Origin: JACMNW01 sp963708425
GTDB taxonomy: Bacteria > Pseudomonadota > Alphaproteobacteria > Rhodobacterales > Rhodobacteraceae
Reading direction: 5' to 3'
Assembly (NCBI GenBank): GCA_963708425.1
Contig: OY970206.1
Location: 2,666,001-2,730,000 of the forward strand
Length of the DNA stretch: 64,000 nt
In this document: in pieces, positions 1 to 8,016 of the stretch
Position numbering within the stretch: position 1 is the first letter of the stretch
Layout of the letters: each line of letters starts with the position of its first letter
Made by a program: the position numbers and the translations under genes
The notes under the pieces: generated by a model
What the model was told of the DNA's origin: nothing
What the model saw: the letters and a program-made list of their open reading frames with translations, nothing else
Database searches by the model: none

Positions 1-474
1 GCTGCCGGTCAGCGGACAGCGGGCTTTACCGAAACCATCACTGCCGCCGGTAAATTTGAAGTCGTAGCCTCGGTTCCTGCCAACTGGAGCCGTGAAGAAG
101 CCTTCAACGCCGCCGCCACCATTTTGCAGCAATACCCCGATCTGATTGGCTTTTATGCTAACAACGATGGGATGGCGCTGGGTGTGGTCGAGGCCGTTAA
201 GGCTGCAGGCAAGCAAGACAGCGTCGCCGTCTTTGGCACCGACGGGATCTCGGATGCCTACGCGGCCATCCGTGCTGGCGATCTGACCGGCACCGTTGAC
301 AGCTTTCCGGTTCTGACCGGCGAGGTGGCGATGGAAGTCGCGTTGCGTCTGCTGGCTGGCCAAGAGCTGCCGCGTGTTGTGGCGACCCCGCAAGCGCTGA
401 TCACCAAAGACAACGTCGAGACCTATGCGACCTCGGATATGGCCGCCCTGCGTGCGGCCCTGATGCCGAAGTAA
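1..474 (+). CDS. Sugar ABC transporter periplasmic binding protein (3' part)
   Basis: This is the C-terminal part of a type-I periplasmic binding protein of the ribose/galactose class. The reading frame is open from base 1, so the start and signal peptide lie outside the window. About 157 residues are visible, including the second-lobe pattern FYANNDGMALGVVEAVKAAG followed by VFGTDG, typical of RbsB-like proteins, where an Asp contacts the sugar. It should capture a sugar in the periplasm and deliver it to the permease at 2027. It is followed by a stem-loop and then the ATPase gene, the usual order for this transporter class. The exact sugar cannot be read from the fragment. Confidence 0.9.
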   Translation, partial: AAGQRTAGFTETITAAGKFEVVASVPANWSREEAFNAAATILQQYPDLIGFYANNDGMALGVVEAVKAAGKQDSVAVFGTDGISDAYAAIRAGDLTGTVDSFPVLTGEVAMEVALRLLAGQELPRVVATPQALITKDNVETYATSDMAALRAALMPK

Positions 475-485
475 TGTGACTTGCG

Positions 486-521
486 TCCTGCCGGTGCTCT
501 GCCGGCAGGATTCCCCTTTTC
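486..521 (+). terminator. Intercistronic stem-loop between binding protein and ATPase genes
   Basis: A perfect 8-bp inverted repeat, CCTGCCGG at 487-494 and CCGGCAGG at 502-509, has a 7-nt loop and is followed by a pyrimidine-rich run. It lies between the binding-protein stop codon and the ATPase start. In binding-protein transporters such stem-loops commonly protect the upstream message or partly terminate transcription, so the binding protein is made in excess; that role is inferred here. Its position argues that the ATPase starts at 535/538, not at an upstream TTG inside the hairpin. Confidence 0.6.
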
Positions 522-534
522 CCGGATTTCCCAG

Positions 535-2019
535 ATGATGTCGCGCCTTAGCCTTTCAGGTGTCTCAAAATCCTTCGGCTCGGTGCAAGTGCTGCATGAT
601 GTTTCGCTGACCCTTCAACCTGGCGAAGTGCATGGGCTGTTGGGGGAAAACGGCGCGGGAAAATCGACGCTTCTGAACATCCTTTGCGGGGTGATTTCCA
701 AAGACAGCGGCACCGTCGAGATTGACGGCAAGACCACCCATATCGCTTCACCGCGTGATGCCGCTGCTGCAGGGATCGCGATGATCCACCAGGAGCTTCA
801 GCAAGTTCCCGAACTGAGTGTTGCGCAGAATATCTATCTTGGCGCCGCCTTGCGCCGGACAGGTGGCCTGTTCGTTGACCGCAAGACACAAGAGGCCGAA
901 GCGCGCCGCTTGCTGGCCCCTTTGGACCCGACGATCGACGTCACCGCCCAAGTTAGAAGTCTGCGCGTTGCACAGCGCCAGATCGTCGAGATCGCCAAAG
1001 CCCTGCGTGCCCGCGCCAATATTATTGCGATGGATGAGCCGACCTCGTCACTGACGCCCAAGGAGTTTGAGCGGCTGGTCGACGTGATCCGCACGCTGAC
1101 CTTGCAGGGGGTGTCGATCATTTATGTCAGCCACAAGATGGACGAGGTTTTCCGCCTTTGCCAGCAGGCGACGATATTGCGCGATGGCCGGGTGATCATA
1201 AGGGTGCCGATCCCGCAAACCCCGGTGACGCAGGTCATCGAGACTATGGTTGGCCGCGAATTGGCCCATGCCAGTCACCGCAGTTTTGCCACCGACAAAG
1301 TGCTGCTGCATGTCGAGAACCTGACACGCGGCGATGCGGTTCAAGGCGCGAGTTTCGATCTGCACGCGGGCGAAGTGTTGGGGATCGCGGGGCTGGTGGG
1401 GTCTGGTCGTACCGAACTTTTGCGCTTGCTTGCAGGTGTTGACCGCGCTGACAGCAGTGAGATTTTGGTCAATGGCAAGAGCCCGGGCCCCGGCCCGCGG
1501 GCGCGCATTCGTGCTGGCTTTGGCCTTGTACCCGAAGAGCGCAAACGCGACGGCATCATCCGTCACCGCCCCGTGACATCGAACGTCGGCCTGCCAGCGA
1601 TGCGTCGGTTCAGCCGTTTAGGACTGATCCGGAAGGCGTATCTCAAACACCGCTCCGAAACCTTGATGCAAGAGGTTCGCCTGCGCCCGCTTGACGTGAC
1701 CCGCGCGATCGGCAGCTTTTCGGGCGGTAATCAGCAAAAGGCCATTATTGGTCGCTGGCTGGCCACCGACACGCAGATATTTCTGTTTGATGAACCGACG
1801 CGTGGCATCGACGTGGGTGCCAAGGCCGAGATTTACGAGCTGATCGAAAAGCTTGCCAGCGAAGGGCGCGCCGTTATCGTCGTTTCTTCCGAAATGCCCG
1901 AGGTAATCCGCGTTTCCGACCGCGTTCTTGTGATCCGCGAGGGCCGGATCAGCGCGACCCTGAACCGACACGAGATCACCGAGGCGAACATCGCCCGCAA
2001 TGCCATCCCTGCCTCATGA
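535..2019 (+). CDS. Sugar ABC transporter ATP-binding protein (RbsA-like, two NBDs)
   Basis: This is a cytoplasmic ATPase of about 494 residues with two tandem nucleotide-binding domains, the normal architecture and length for RbsA/MglA/XylG proteins. The first Walker A reads GENGAGKST, with Walker B/D-loop DEPTSSLT. The second half has a degenerate Walker A (GLVGSGRTE), an intact signature SGGNQQK and DEPTRGIDVGAK, as is usual in the family. I start at the ATG pair at 535/538, because an upstream TTG at 481 would translate through the stem-loop. It powers sugar uptake with the permease just downstream, whose likely start is 7 nt past this stop codon (an earlier candidate overlaps it). Confidence 0.93.
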   Translation: MMSRLSLSGVSKSFGSVQVLHDVSLTLQPGEVHGLLGENGAGKSTLLNILCGVISKDSGTVEIDGKTTHIASPRDAAAAGIAMIHQELQQVPELSVAQNIYLGAALRRTGGLFVDRKTQEAEARRLLAPLDPTIDVTAQVRSLRVAQRQIVEIAKALRARANIIAMDEPTSSLTPKEFERLVDVIRTLTLQGVSIIYVSHKMDEVFRLCQQATILRDGRVIIRVPIPQTPVTQVIETMVGRELAHASHRSFATDKVLLHVENLTRGDAVQGASFDLHAGEVLGIAGLVGSGRTELLRLLAGVDRADSSEILVNGKSPGPGPRARIRAGFGLVPEERKRDGIIRHRPVTSNVGLPAMRRFSRLGLIRKAYLKHRSETLMQEVRLRPLDVTRAIGSFSGGNQQKAIIGRWLATDTQIFLFDEPTRGIDVGAKAEIYELIEKLASEGRAVIVVSSEMPEVIRVSDRVLVIREGRISATLNRHEITEANIARNAIPAS

Positions 2020-2026
2020 GGATTAC

Positions 2027-2980
2027 ATGACCCGCATTTCCCTGCTGTCCCGTATCCGCTTCCGCGACGCCGGAACCCTGCTGGGCCTGATCCTGATCAG
2101 CATCGTATTTGCCCTACAGTCCGATGTGTTCCTGACACAGCCTAATCTTATCAACATCTTGCAGCAGTCGTCGATCAACGCCTGCATCGCTTTGGGCATG
2201 ACTTTGGTGATAATTTCTGGCGGGATTGACCTGTCAGTCGGGCCGATCGCAGCACTTTCCGCAGTGCTGGGTGCTGCCATGCTGGTGGCAGGGGTTCCGA
2301 TACCGCTGGCAATCTTGGGCGCACTGGCAACGGGTGTCGCCTGCGGCTTTGTCAACGGTGCGCTGATCGCCTGGGGCGGCTTGCAGCCTTTTATCGTCAC
2401 CCTCGGCGGTCTGTCGCTGTACCGCGCACTCGCGCTGATCTATACTGGTGGGCAACCGATCTTTGGGCTCCCAGACGAATTCCGCGCTTTGACCAATGGC
2501 AACCTCGCAGGAATCCCAAATCCGGTGATTATCGTCGCCATCCTTGCTCTTGCCGCTTGGGTGATTCTCAACAAAACTCCGCTGGGCGAGTATTTCATGG
2601 CCATCGGCGGCAATCCCGAGGCGGCGCGCATCGCGGGCGTGCCGGTCACACTGACCAAATTCGCCGCCTATATGATCTCGGGTTTGATGGCTGCGGTTGC
2701 TGCGATGGTGCTGATCGGCAGGCTTGGTGCCGCGGAGCCGACTCTGGGCACCCTGTGGGAATTGGACGCAATTGCCGCGGCGGCCATCGGCGGGGCAAGC
2801 CTGATGGGCGGGCGTGGCAGCATTATTGGCACCCTGATTGGCTGTATCATCCTTGGCACCCTGCGCAACGGTCTGACCTTGCTGAACGTTCAAGCCTTCT
2901 ATCAATTGCTGGCCACAGGTATCATCATCATTGTCGCGATGCTGATTGATAAGGCGACGAGTGGTAAACAGGGGGGCTGA
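2027..2980 (+). CDS. Sugar ABC transporter permease (RbsC-like)
   Basis: An inner-membrane permease of about 317 residues, very hydrophobic with roughly eight to ten membrane segments. The family signature GGIDLSVGP is present near residue 63, and GGASLMGGRGS lies in the C-terminal third. I prefer the ATG at 2027, preceded by GAGGA, over the ATG at 2000, which overlaps the ATPase gene and would add nine polar residues. It forms the channel for the transporter encoded by its upstream neighbours. Its stop codon directly abuts the ATG of the RpiR-type regulator, so the genes are probably translated from one message. Confidence 0.92.
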   Translation: MTRISLLSRIRFRDAGTLLGLILISIVFALQSDVFLTQPNLINILQQSSINACIALGMTLVIISGGIDLSVGPIAALSAVLGAAMLVAGVPIPLAILGALATGVACGFVNGALIAWGGLQPFIVTLGGLSLYRALALIYTGGQPIFGLPDEFRALTNGNLAGIPNPVIIVAILALAAWVILNKTPLGEYFMAIGGNPEAARIAGVPVTLTKFAAYMISGLMAAVAAMVLIGRLGAAEPTLGTLWELDAIAAAAIGGASLMGGRGSIIGTLIGCIILGTLRNGLTLLNVQAFYQLLATGIIIIVAMLIDKATSGKQGG

Positions 2981-3835
2981 ATGGGCGATCCAAGGGCAGT
3001 AGGCGCGCAAATCCGGATGAGGTTGCCAAGCCTTACCCCGCTGGAAGGCAAGGTCGCCGCCGACATTCTGGCGCGCAAAGACATCACTGACCTCATGCCG
3101 CTGCGCGAGGTTGCGACAGGCTCGGGCGTGTCCGATGCCATGGTGGTCAAGGTTGCCAAAAAGCTCGGCTTCGCCGGGTTTCGTGAATTCCGCCAAGGCC
3201 TTGTCGACTACTACAGCTCTGACAGCGCCGCCCTGCATTCTGAAATAGCTGCGGATGATAATGCCGGCCAGATTGTGCAAAAGGTGTTCCGCACCGCCAT
3301 GCAGGCACTTGAGGAAACCTTTGCCATCCTTGACCTCGAGGCCTTTGAACGCGCCGCCGATTTCCTGCACCGCGCCAAGCAGCGCGATTTCTATGGTCTT
3401 GGCGGCTCGGCTCAGATCGCCCGCGATGTCGGCCACAAGTTCCTGCGCATTGGTCTCAGGTCCTCGGTTTTCGATGATGCCCACATGATGATGATGTCTG
3501 CAGCCCTGCTTGGCCCCGACGATGTTGCTATCGCGTTTTCGCATTCCGGCAGTACGTCGGCGGTGATTGATGCCATCGAACTGGCGCGCAAGAATGGCGC
3601 ACGCACGATTGCCGTGACGAACTACGCCGGTAGTACGGTCGCAAGGATTGTCGACGTCGTGCTCTGTTCCACCGCGCAAAATTCACCGTTGCTTGGTGAA
3701 AACGCCACCGCGCGGATCGCCCAGTTAAACCTGCTGGACGCGCTGTTTGTCGCCACCGCACAACGTGATCGCAAGGCCGCCGACCTGAACCTCAGCCGCA
3801 CCATGCGCGCGGTGCAGTCGAAACGAAAACTGTAA
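2981..3835 (+). CDS. MurR/RpiR-family transcriptional regulator
   Basis: A 284-residue regulator with an N-terminal HTH_6 domain (about residues 5-80; VATGSGVSDAMVVKVAKKLGFAG split around the recognition helix) and a C-terminal SIS sugar-isomerase fold (about 120-260; GLGGSAQIARDVGHKF and FSHSGST, which bind a sugar phosphate). RpiR proteins sense phosphorylated sugars and control catabolic and transport operons. It is the last gene of the transporter operon with zero spacing, so it most likely regulates that operon in response to the imported sugar once phosphorylated. The effector is not identifiable from sequence. Confidence 0.9.
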   Translation: MGDPRAVGAQIRMRLPSLTPLEGKVAADILARKDITDLMPLREVATGSGVSDAMVVKVAKKLGFAGFREFRQGLVDYYSSDSAALHSEIAADDNAGQIVQKVFRTAMQALEETFAILDLEAFERAADFLHRAKQRDFYGLGGSAQIARDVGHKFLRIGLRSSVFDDAHMMMMSAALLGPDDVAIAFSHSGSTSAVIDAIELARKNGARTIAVTNYAGSTVARIVDVVLCSTAQNSPLLGENATARIAQLNLLDALFVATAQRDRKAADLNLSRTMRAVQSKRKL

Positions 3836-3964
3836 AGGGTGGGCGTTGGCGTCGGAAGCTTGAACTACGATACTTGCGGTGTCGCCCGGCCGGCGAGGGA
3901 GAGGTCGCGCTGGTTTGTCGGTGGATGGTGGGCTTTATCCAATCATCGGGTCGCCGGGGGGCCG

Positions 3965-4058
3965 GTAACACGCGTGTTACGGGGGGTAAGGTGTTGATTT
4001 TATGGGGGTATGGGGGTTTTGTTAGGGGTTTTTTAACCCGGGGTAACACGGGTAACAC
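3965..4058. repeat. Palindromic intergenic repeat, copy 1 (GTAACACGCGTGTTAC element)
   Basis: The 16-bp perfect palindrome GTAACACGCGTGTTAC at 3965-3980 is followed by a G/T-rich tract (GGTAAGGTGTTGAT, then GGGTTTTGTTAGGGG). It ends with two tandem half-sites GTAACAC at 4043 and 4052. The same palindrome and tract recur at 39415 and 41952, so this is a dispersed element of roughly 60-95 bp. The surrounding gap 3836-4164 contains no convincing gene. The tract is so biased in base composition that the short open frame across it is probably accidental. Confidence 0.75.
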
Positions 4059-4107
4059 GGGGGGTGTTTGGAGGTGGGTCCGGTAGGAGGTTAGGGGGGG
4101 TGCATTT

Positions 4108-4160
4108 GGTGCGCACCGTTGGGTGAGGTGGATGGTGCGCAATGAATGCCCACCCTACGG
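4108..4160. repeat. REP-like intergenic sequence
   Basis: The segment holds the palindrome GGTGCGCACC (4108-4117), a second GGTGCGC (4134-4140), and then AATGAATGCCCACCCTACG, which resembles repetitive GTAGGGTGGGCA sequences found between genes in many bacteria. It ends five bases before the stop codon of the AT-rich gene on the minus strand. I see only one copy in this window, so calling it repetitive rests on recall of similar sequences elsewhere. Confidence 0.4.
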
Positions 4161-4164
4161 CTCG

Positions 4165-4860
4165 CTAAGCCACTGTGTCCCAGCCGTACTCGTCCAATTG
4201 ATCCACTGAAAACAAATCATAAGACTTAAATATCATGTAGAGCGAAAGTGGTGAAAAATCGCCAGACTGGAGAATTGACAGCATATTCACCAGATAATGC
4301 CCAGTCATCGGCGGTCGTTTCGGGTCTATCAAAGCCTTTTTGTCTTCTCTCTGGCCCTCAATCGAGAAGAAAAGGTCCCAGCAGTAAACGAAAGATAGAT
4401 ACTCGTTTGGTGCTAGCTCCAGCAAACGGATCTCTTTGGTGAGTTCGACGGACGGTGCGGGCTGATCTGGGAAAACTTCGACGTTCTCCCTTCCAGTCTT
4501 TTGAAACCGAAAAAGTTTAGTGATAGGCTTGGCCGAAACCAAGCAAGAAAGCAGCGCTCCGGTGCGTTTGATATGGCTATTTCCTAACGGGCTATGTGCA
4601 AAATCATCGCCAACTTCAGTTAGGAATTTTGCACGCCGCTCTTCATCAAGACTGCCATTTCGGGCCGACTGCACTACTGTTGATGCCGACCAAATAGATA
4701 GCATAGATGTCCACTGTTGGTGAACACCATCGAGGCGAACTTTATTGTATTCCGCCAGATAGCCTCGGCTGTGAAGCCAAAGCGTACAGAACCAAGTGAA
4801 ATGCGTATACAACGCATATGGGTTCTTTACGAGCCCGTCGTAAAACCTTGCATCACCCAT
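4165..4860 (-). CDS. Hypothetical protein, 231 aa, AT-richer than its surroundings
   Basis: I do not recognise this protein. It is soluble, with no signal peptide or clear membrane helix, and rich in aromatic residues (a WFCTLWLHSRG stretch near residue 28, and YLSFVYCWDLFFS near 164). It may be all-helical. Base composition is clearly more AT-rich than the flanking genes and codon use is less GC3-biased, which suggests transfer. It lies 9 nt downstream of a 62-residue orphan on the same strand and the two probably form an operon. The ATG at 4860 has no obvious ribosome binding site, so translation may be coupled. It sits between an intergenic repeat and pyrG. Confidence 0.6.
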   Translation of the reverse strand: MGDARFYDGLVKNPYALYTHFTWFCTLWLHSRGYLAEYNKVRLDGVHQQWTSMLSIWSASTVVQSARNGSLDEERRAKFLTEVGDDFAHSPLGNSHIKRTGALLSCLVSAKPITKLFRFQKTGRENVEVFPDQPAPSVELTKEIRLLELAPNEYLSFVYCWDLFFSIEGQREDKKALIDPKRPPMTGHYLVNMLSILQSGDFSPLSLYMIFKSYDLFSVDQLDEYGWDTVA

Positions 4861-4869
4861 GTTAGTGCG

Positions 4870-5058
4870 TCAGGCCCCTACATCATACGAACAGAAAACT
4901 GAAGTGCCAACCAGGGCGTCTACCTTGAGGGGTGGAAAACTGTTGAAGCACTTCACCACAATCGCCTCACATGCGATTTCGACATAGGAAGCTTCCTTAG
5001 TATCAGTCGTAACGCCGTGTGTGACTAGGTCAACGCCTGTCGTGGGTTCATCGTTCAT
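4870..5058 (-). CDS. Small hypothetical protein, 62 aa
   Basis: I do not recognise this short, mildly acidic protein. I start it at the ATG at 5058, because GAGGTGAG lies just upstream at good spacing; a longer frame from 5085 has no such site. The sequence has a mixed polar N-terminus and a C-terminal half with three cysteines (CEAIVVKCF and FCSYD). It precedes the 231-residue orphan by 9 nt, and both share the unusual AT-rich composition, so they were probably acquired together. A two-gene toxin-antitoxin or defence pair is conceivable, but no motif supports that. Confidence 0.5.
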   Translation of the reverse strand: MNDEPTTGVDLVTHGVTTDTKEASYVEIACEAIVVKCFNSFPPLKVDALVGTSVFCSYDVGA

Positions 5059-5156
5059 AGCACTCACCTCGTGAAGACTTCGCACCTCTGCGTCGGTCTG
5101 AAGTCTGATATGTTAGCTGCCAGGCCGTGAACACAAGACATAACAGAGTGACTATT

Positions 5157-5185
5157 CCGTTATCCGACCGGGCACGCTAGGTCAA
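5157..5185 (-). promoter_or_regulatory. Candidate promoter for the orphan gene pair
   Basis: On the minus strand TTGACC (5185-5180) and TAACGG (5162-5157) are separated by 17 nt, a reasonable sigma-70 layout. It would start transcription near 5150, about 90 nt ahead of the 62-residue gene. The -10 match is weak. Nothing else was seen in the gap 5059-5244. Confidence 0.35.
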
Positions 5186-5244
5186 CCAAGTGCCGCAATG
5201 TCGCAGATTTTGCGCTACAATCCGTGCAAAAATGCCTTATTGCC

Positions 5245-6888
5245 TCACACCAACCGCGCCCCCTCAACCGCCGCCCTGACAAAATCGGCGAACAGCGGAT
5301 GCGGCGCGAACGGTTTGCTTTTCAACTCCGGGTGAAACTGCACACCGATAAACCAGGGGTGGTCTTTGACTTCGACGATCTCGGGGAGTTTGCCGTCGGG
5401 GGACATGCCGGAGAAGATCAGGCCGCAGGCTTCGAGTTTGTCGCGGTATTTGACGTCAACCTCGTAGCGGTGGCGGTGGCGTTCTTCGATCTCGAGGCCG
5501 TTATAGATGCGGGCGACGGCGGAGCCGGATTTCAGGATGGCGGTGTAGGCGCCGAGGCGCATGGTGCCGCCTTTGTCGTCGCCTTGTTTGCGTTCCACGA
5601 TGTGGTTGCCCTGGACCCATTCTTTCAGGTGGTAGACGACGGGGGTGAAGCGTTTTTTGCCGCCCTCGTGGTCGAATTCTTCTGATCCTGCATCGGGGAC
5701 GCCGGCGAGATTTCGTGCTGCCTCGATGACGGCCATTTGCATGCCAAGGCAGATGCCGAGGTAGGGAATTTTCTTTTCGCGGGCGTATTTGGCGGCTTTG
5801 ATTTTGCCTTCAGTGCCGCGTTCGCCGAAGCCGCCGGGCACCAGGATGGCGTTGAAGCCTTCGAGGTAGGGTGCCGGGTCTTCGCGTTCAAAGATTTCGG
5901 CGTCGATCCATTCGGCCTTGACGCGGGTGCGGTTGGCCATACCGCCGTGGGTGAGTGCTTCGGCGATGGATTTGTAGGCGTCTTCCAGCTGGGTGTATTT
6001 GCCGACGATGGCAACGCGCACTTCGCCTTCGGCGTTGGTCAGGCGGTCCATCACATCTGTCCAGCGGCCGAGGTTTGGTTTGGGCGCCGGGGAGATACCG
6101 AAGGCATCCAGCACGGCCTGATCAAGCCCGGCACGGTGGTAGGCGAGGGGGGCTTCGTAGATGGTTTTCAGATCATAGGCGGCGATGACACTGTCTTTGC
6201 GGACGTTGCAGAACAGGGCGATTTTTTCGCGTTCTTTGTCCGGAATCGGGTGTTCGGAGCGCAGCAGCAGAACGTCCGGGGCGATGCCGATGGAGCGGAG
6301 TTCTTTGACGGAGTGCTGGGTGGGTTTGGTTTTTAATTCGCCACTGGCGGTGACGTAGGGCAGCAGAGTGAGGTGGACGAAAATGCACTGGCCACGGGGG
6401 CGGTCCTGGCTGAACTGGCGGATGGCTTCGAAGAACGGCAGGCCTTCGATATCACCGACCGTGCCGCCGATTTCGCAGAGCATGAAATCAACTTCATCCT
6501 CGCCGATTTTCAGGAAATCTTTGATTTCATTGGTGACGTGCGGGATGACTTGAATGGTTTTGCCCAAGTAATCGCCGCGACGTTCTTTTTCGAGCACGGT
6601 GGAATAGATGCGGCCGGAGGAAACTGAATCCGTTTTGCGGGCGTGGACGCCGGTGAAGCGTTCATAATGGCCAAGGTCGAGGTCGGTTTCGGCGCCATCG
6701 TCGGTGACGAAAACCTCGCCATGCTCGAACGGCGACATCGTGCCGGGATCGACGTTCAGGTAGGGATCGAGTTTGCGAAGACGGACAGTGAAGCCGCGGG
6801 CCTGCAGCAGCGCGCCCAATGCGGCCGAGGCGAGGCCCTTGCCTAAGGATGACACCACGCCGCCCGTGATGAAAATATAGCGTGCCAT
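5245..6888 (-). CDS. pyrG: CTP synthase
   Basis: CTP synthase makes CTP from UTP, ATP and glutamine in the cytoplasm. The 547-residue product matches the usual length (E. coli 545). The N-terminal amidoligase domain carries GGVVSSLGKG (P-loop) and the C-terminal class-I glutamine amidotransferase domain carries the Cys nucleophile in GICLGMQ and the catalytic His-Glu in QFHPEL. I start at 6888 (MARYIFITGG), preceded by GGGAGT; the frame continues upstream but that extension has no homologous look. It lies downstream of secG on the same strand, with a stem-loop between them. Confidence 0.98.
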   Translation of the reverse strand: MARYIFITGGVVSSLGKGLASAALGALLQARGFTVRLRKLDPYLNVDPGTMSPFEHGEVFVTDDGAETDLDLGHYERFTGVHARKTDSVSSGRIYSTVLEKERRGDYLGKTIQVIPHVTNEIKDFLKIGEDEVDFMLCEIGGTVGDIEGLPFFEAIRQFSQDRPRGQCIFVHLTLLPYVTASGELKTKPTQHSVKELRSIGIAPDVLLLRSEHPIPDKEREKIALFCNVRKDSVIAAYDLKTIYEAPLAYHRAGLDQAVLDAFGISPAPKPNLGRWTDVMDRLTNAEGEVRVAIVGKYTQLEDAYKSIAEALTHGGMANRTRVKAEWIDAEIFEREDPAPYLEGFNAILVPGGFGERGTEGKIKAAKYAREKKIPYLGICLGMQMAVIEAARNLAGVPDAGSEEFDHEGGKKRFTPVVYHLKEWVQGNHIVERKQGDDKGGTMRLGAYTAILKSGSAVARIYNGLEIEERHRHRYEVDVKYRDKLEACGLIFSGMSPDGKLPEIVEVKDHPWFIGVQFHPELKSKPFAPHPLFADFVRAAVEGARLV

Positions 6889-6983
6889 GGTGGACTCCCG
6901 TGCGTTCAAAAAGGGCGGCGATAGGGGTAAAAGAATCGCTGCATCACGGGATTTGAGATATAGTTGATCCCGCGCCAAAGCGC

Positions 6984-7010
6984 AACACGACCGCTAGATG
7001 CTGTCGTGTT
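6984..7010 (-). terminator. Stem-loop downstream of secG
   Basis: A perfect 8-bp inverted repeat (AACACGAC 6984-6991 / GTCGTGTT 7003-7010) with an 11-nt loop lies just past the secG stop on the minus strand. The following T content is modest, so termination may be partial, and pyrG may also be read from upstream. Confidence 0.5.
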
Positions 7011-7041
7011 ATTGGTTGGATTGTCTAAAGCTTGTGGCGGA

Positions 7042-7398
7042 TCAGTCGGCGCGTGGTGGGGCGGCGGGGGCATCCGTTGGGGCGGGCGGCAGCAGATCGG
7101 TGCCAGTGCCAAGCGGGGTTGCGGGTTCGTCCGGAACAGTGCCGCCGATTTGTTCGATCACCGAGGTGGACGAGGATTTGCTGGCCGCGATAATGGTCAG
7201 GGTGATCGAGGTGGCGATGAAGGCTGCGGCCATCACCCAGGTGACCTTGGCCAAGGCAGAGGTGACGCCGCGCCCGGACGTGGCATTGCCGCCGCCGCCG
7301 CCCATACCCAAGCCGCCGCCTTCGGACCGTTGCATGAGCACGAGGCCGATAAGCATCAGGGCCAAGATCAGGTGGACGGTCAGGACAACATTTTCCAT
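7042..7398 (-). CDS. secG: Preprotein translocase subunit SecG
   Basis: SecG is the small, non-essential subunit of the SecYEG channel in the inner membrane. The 118-residue protein has the family layout: a first membrane helix (about 2-22), the conserved LMQRSEGGGLG loop, a Gly-rich cytoplasmic stretch, a second helix (about 51-71) and a variable Pro/Ala-rich tail. The extended C-terminal tail is normal in alphaproteobacteria. It is encoded immediately upstream of pyrG on the same strand, an arrangement common in Rhodobacteraceae. Confidence 0.96.
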   Translation of the reverse strand: MENVVLTVHLILALMLIGLVLMQRSEGGGLGMGGGGGNATSGRGVTSALAKVTWVMAAAFIATSITLTIIAASKSSSTSVIEQIGGTVPDEPATPLGTGTDLLPPAPTDAPAAPPRAD

Positions 7399-7476
7399 GG
7401 GCGCAGATGTTCCTCGTGATGACGAGGCCTATCTAGGCGCATGGCGGTTTGGGTGCAAGCCCTTCGGGTTGGCGCG

Positions 7477-7872
7477 TCAGCCTTCGATTTCGTCGACTGA
7501 GGCCTGGCCGGACAGGCGTTGGCGGATGATCGACCACGACAGGCCGATGCCGAGGATCAGGGATAGCGCGAGGATGCCGAGCCAGACGGTGAGGGAGTTG
7601 TTGCCCAACGCGAGGACACCCCAGTCGATCAGCACCCAGATGACGGCGGCGAACAGGGCGGCGACGATCAGCATGCCGAACGCGCCGAGGGATCGGAAGG
7701 TGGCACCCACGTAGATGATATAGCCGACGCCGAGGATCAGGCCCAGCAGCAGGGTCAGTGGCATCTGGGTTTGCCAGTTGGCCTGGGCCCAGCGGGTGAA
7801 GTTGTACTGCGTGGGGTTGAAGGTGGCGGCAAGCAGGATGAGCGCGCCCAGCCAACGGAAGATAATGCCCAT
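7477..7872 (-). CDS. Small integral membrane protein (DUF6524-like)
   Basis: A 131-residue hydrophobic protein with four predicted membrane helices (about 3-18, 38-55, 63-85 and 95-113) and the conserved-looking N-terminus FRWLGALILLAATFNPTQYN. It is similar to an uncharacterised alphaproteobacterial family I recall as DUF6524; the family name is from memory. I start at 7872, where AGGGG precedes the ATG. A longer frame extends upstream across the purA promoter region and is unlikely to be translated. It is transcribed away from purA. The function is unknown. Confidence 0.75.
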   Translation of the reverse strand: MGIIFRWLGALILLAATFNPTQYNFTRWAQANWQTQMPLTLLLGLILGVGYIIYVGATFRSLGAFGMLIVAALFAAVIWVLIDWGVLALGNNSLTVWLGILALSLILGIGLSWSIIRQRLSGQASVDEIEG

Positions 7873-8016
7873 GATGAACCCCTTGCTTGCGAAACCATAG
7901 GGATGTTGGTGCCAAAGCCGGGACGTGCTGTCTAGCCCAGCTTGTGCAATTAGCTGTTTCGCAGGGCGGCCGGGGCGGCTATACGGGGCCGGGTTTGACA
8001 CCGGGGGATCAGCAAT

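Noticed and set aside
2234..3679. A 481-residue open frame on the minus strand opposite the permease and RpiR genes
   Set aside because: It is a low-quality antisense frame rich in His, Arg and Gln, opposite two well-supported genes.
3874..4086. Short frame across the G-rich repeat region
   Set aside because: Composition is set by the repeat (long G and T runs), with no ribosome site and no family resemblance.
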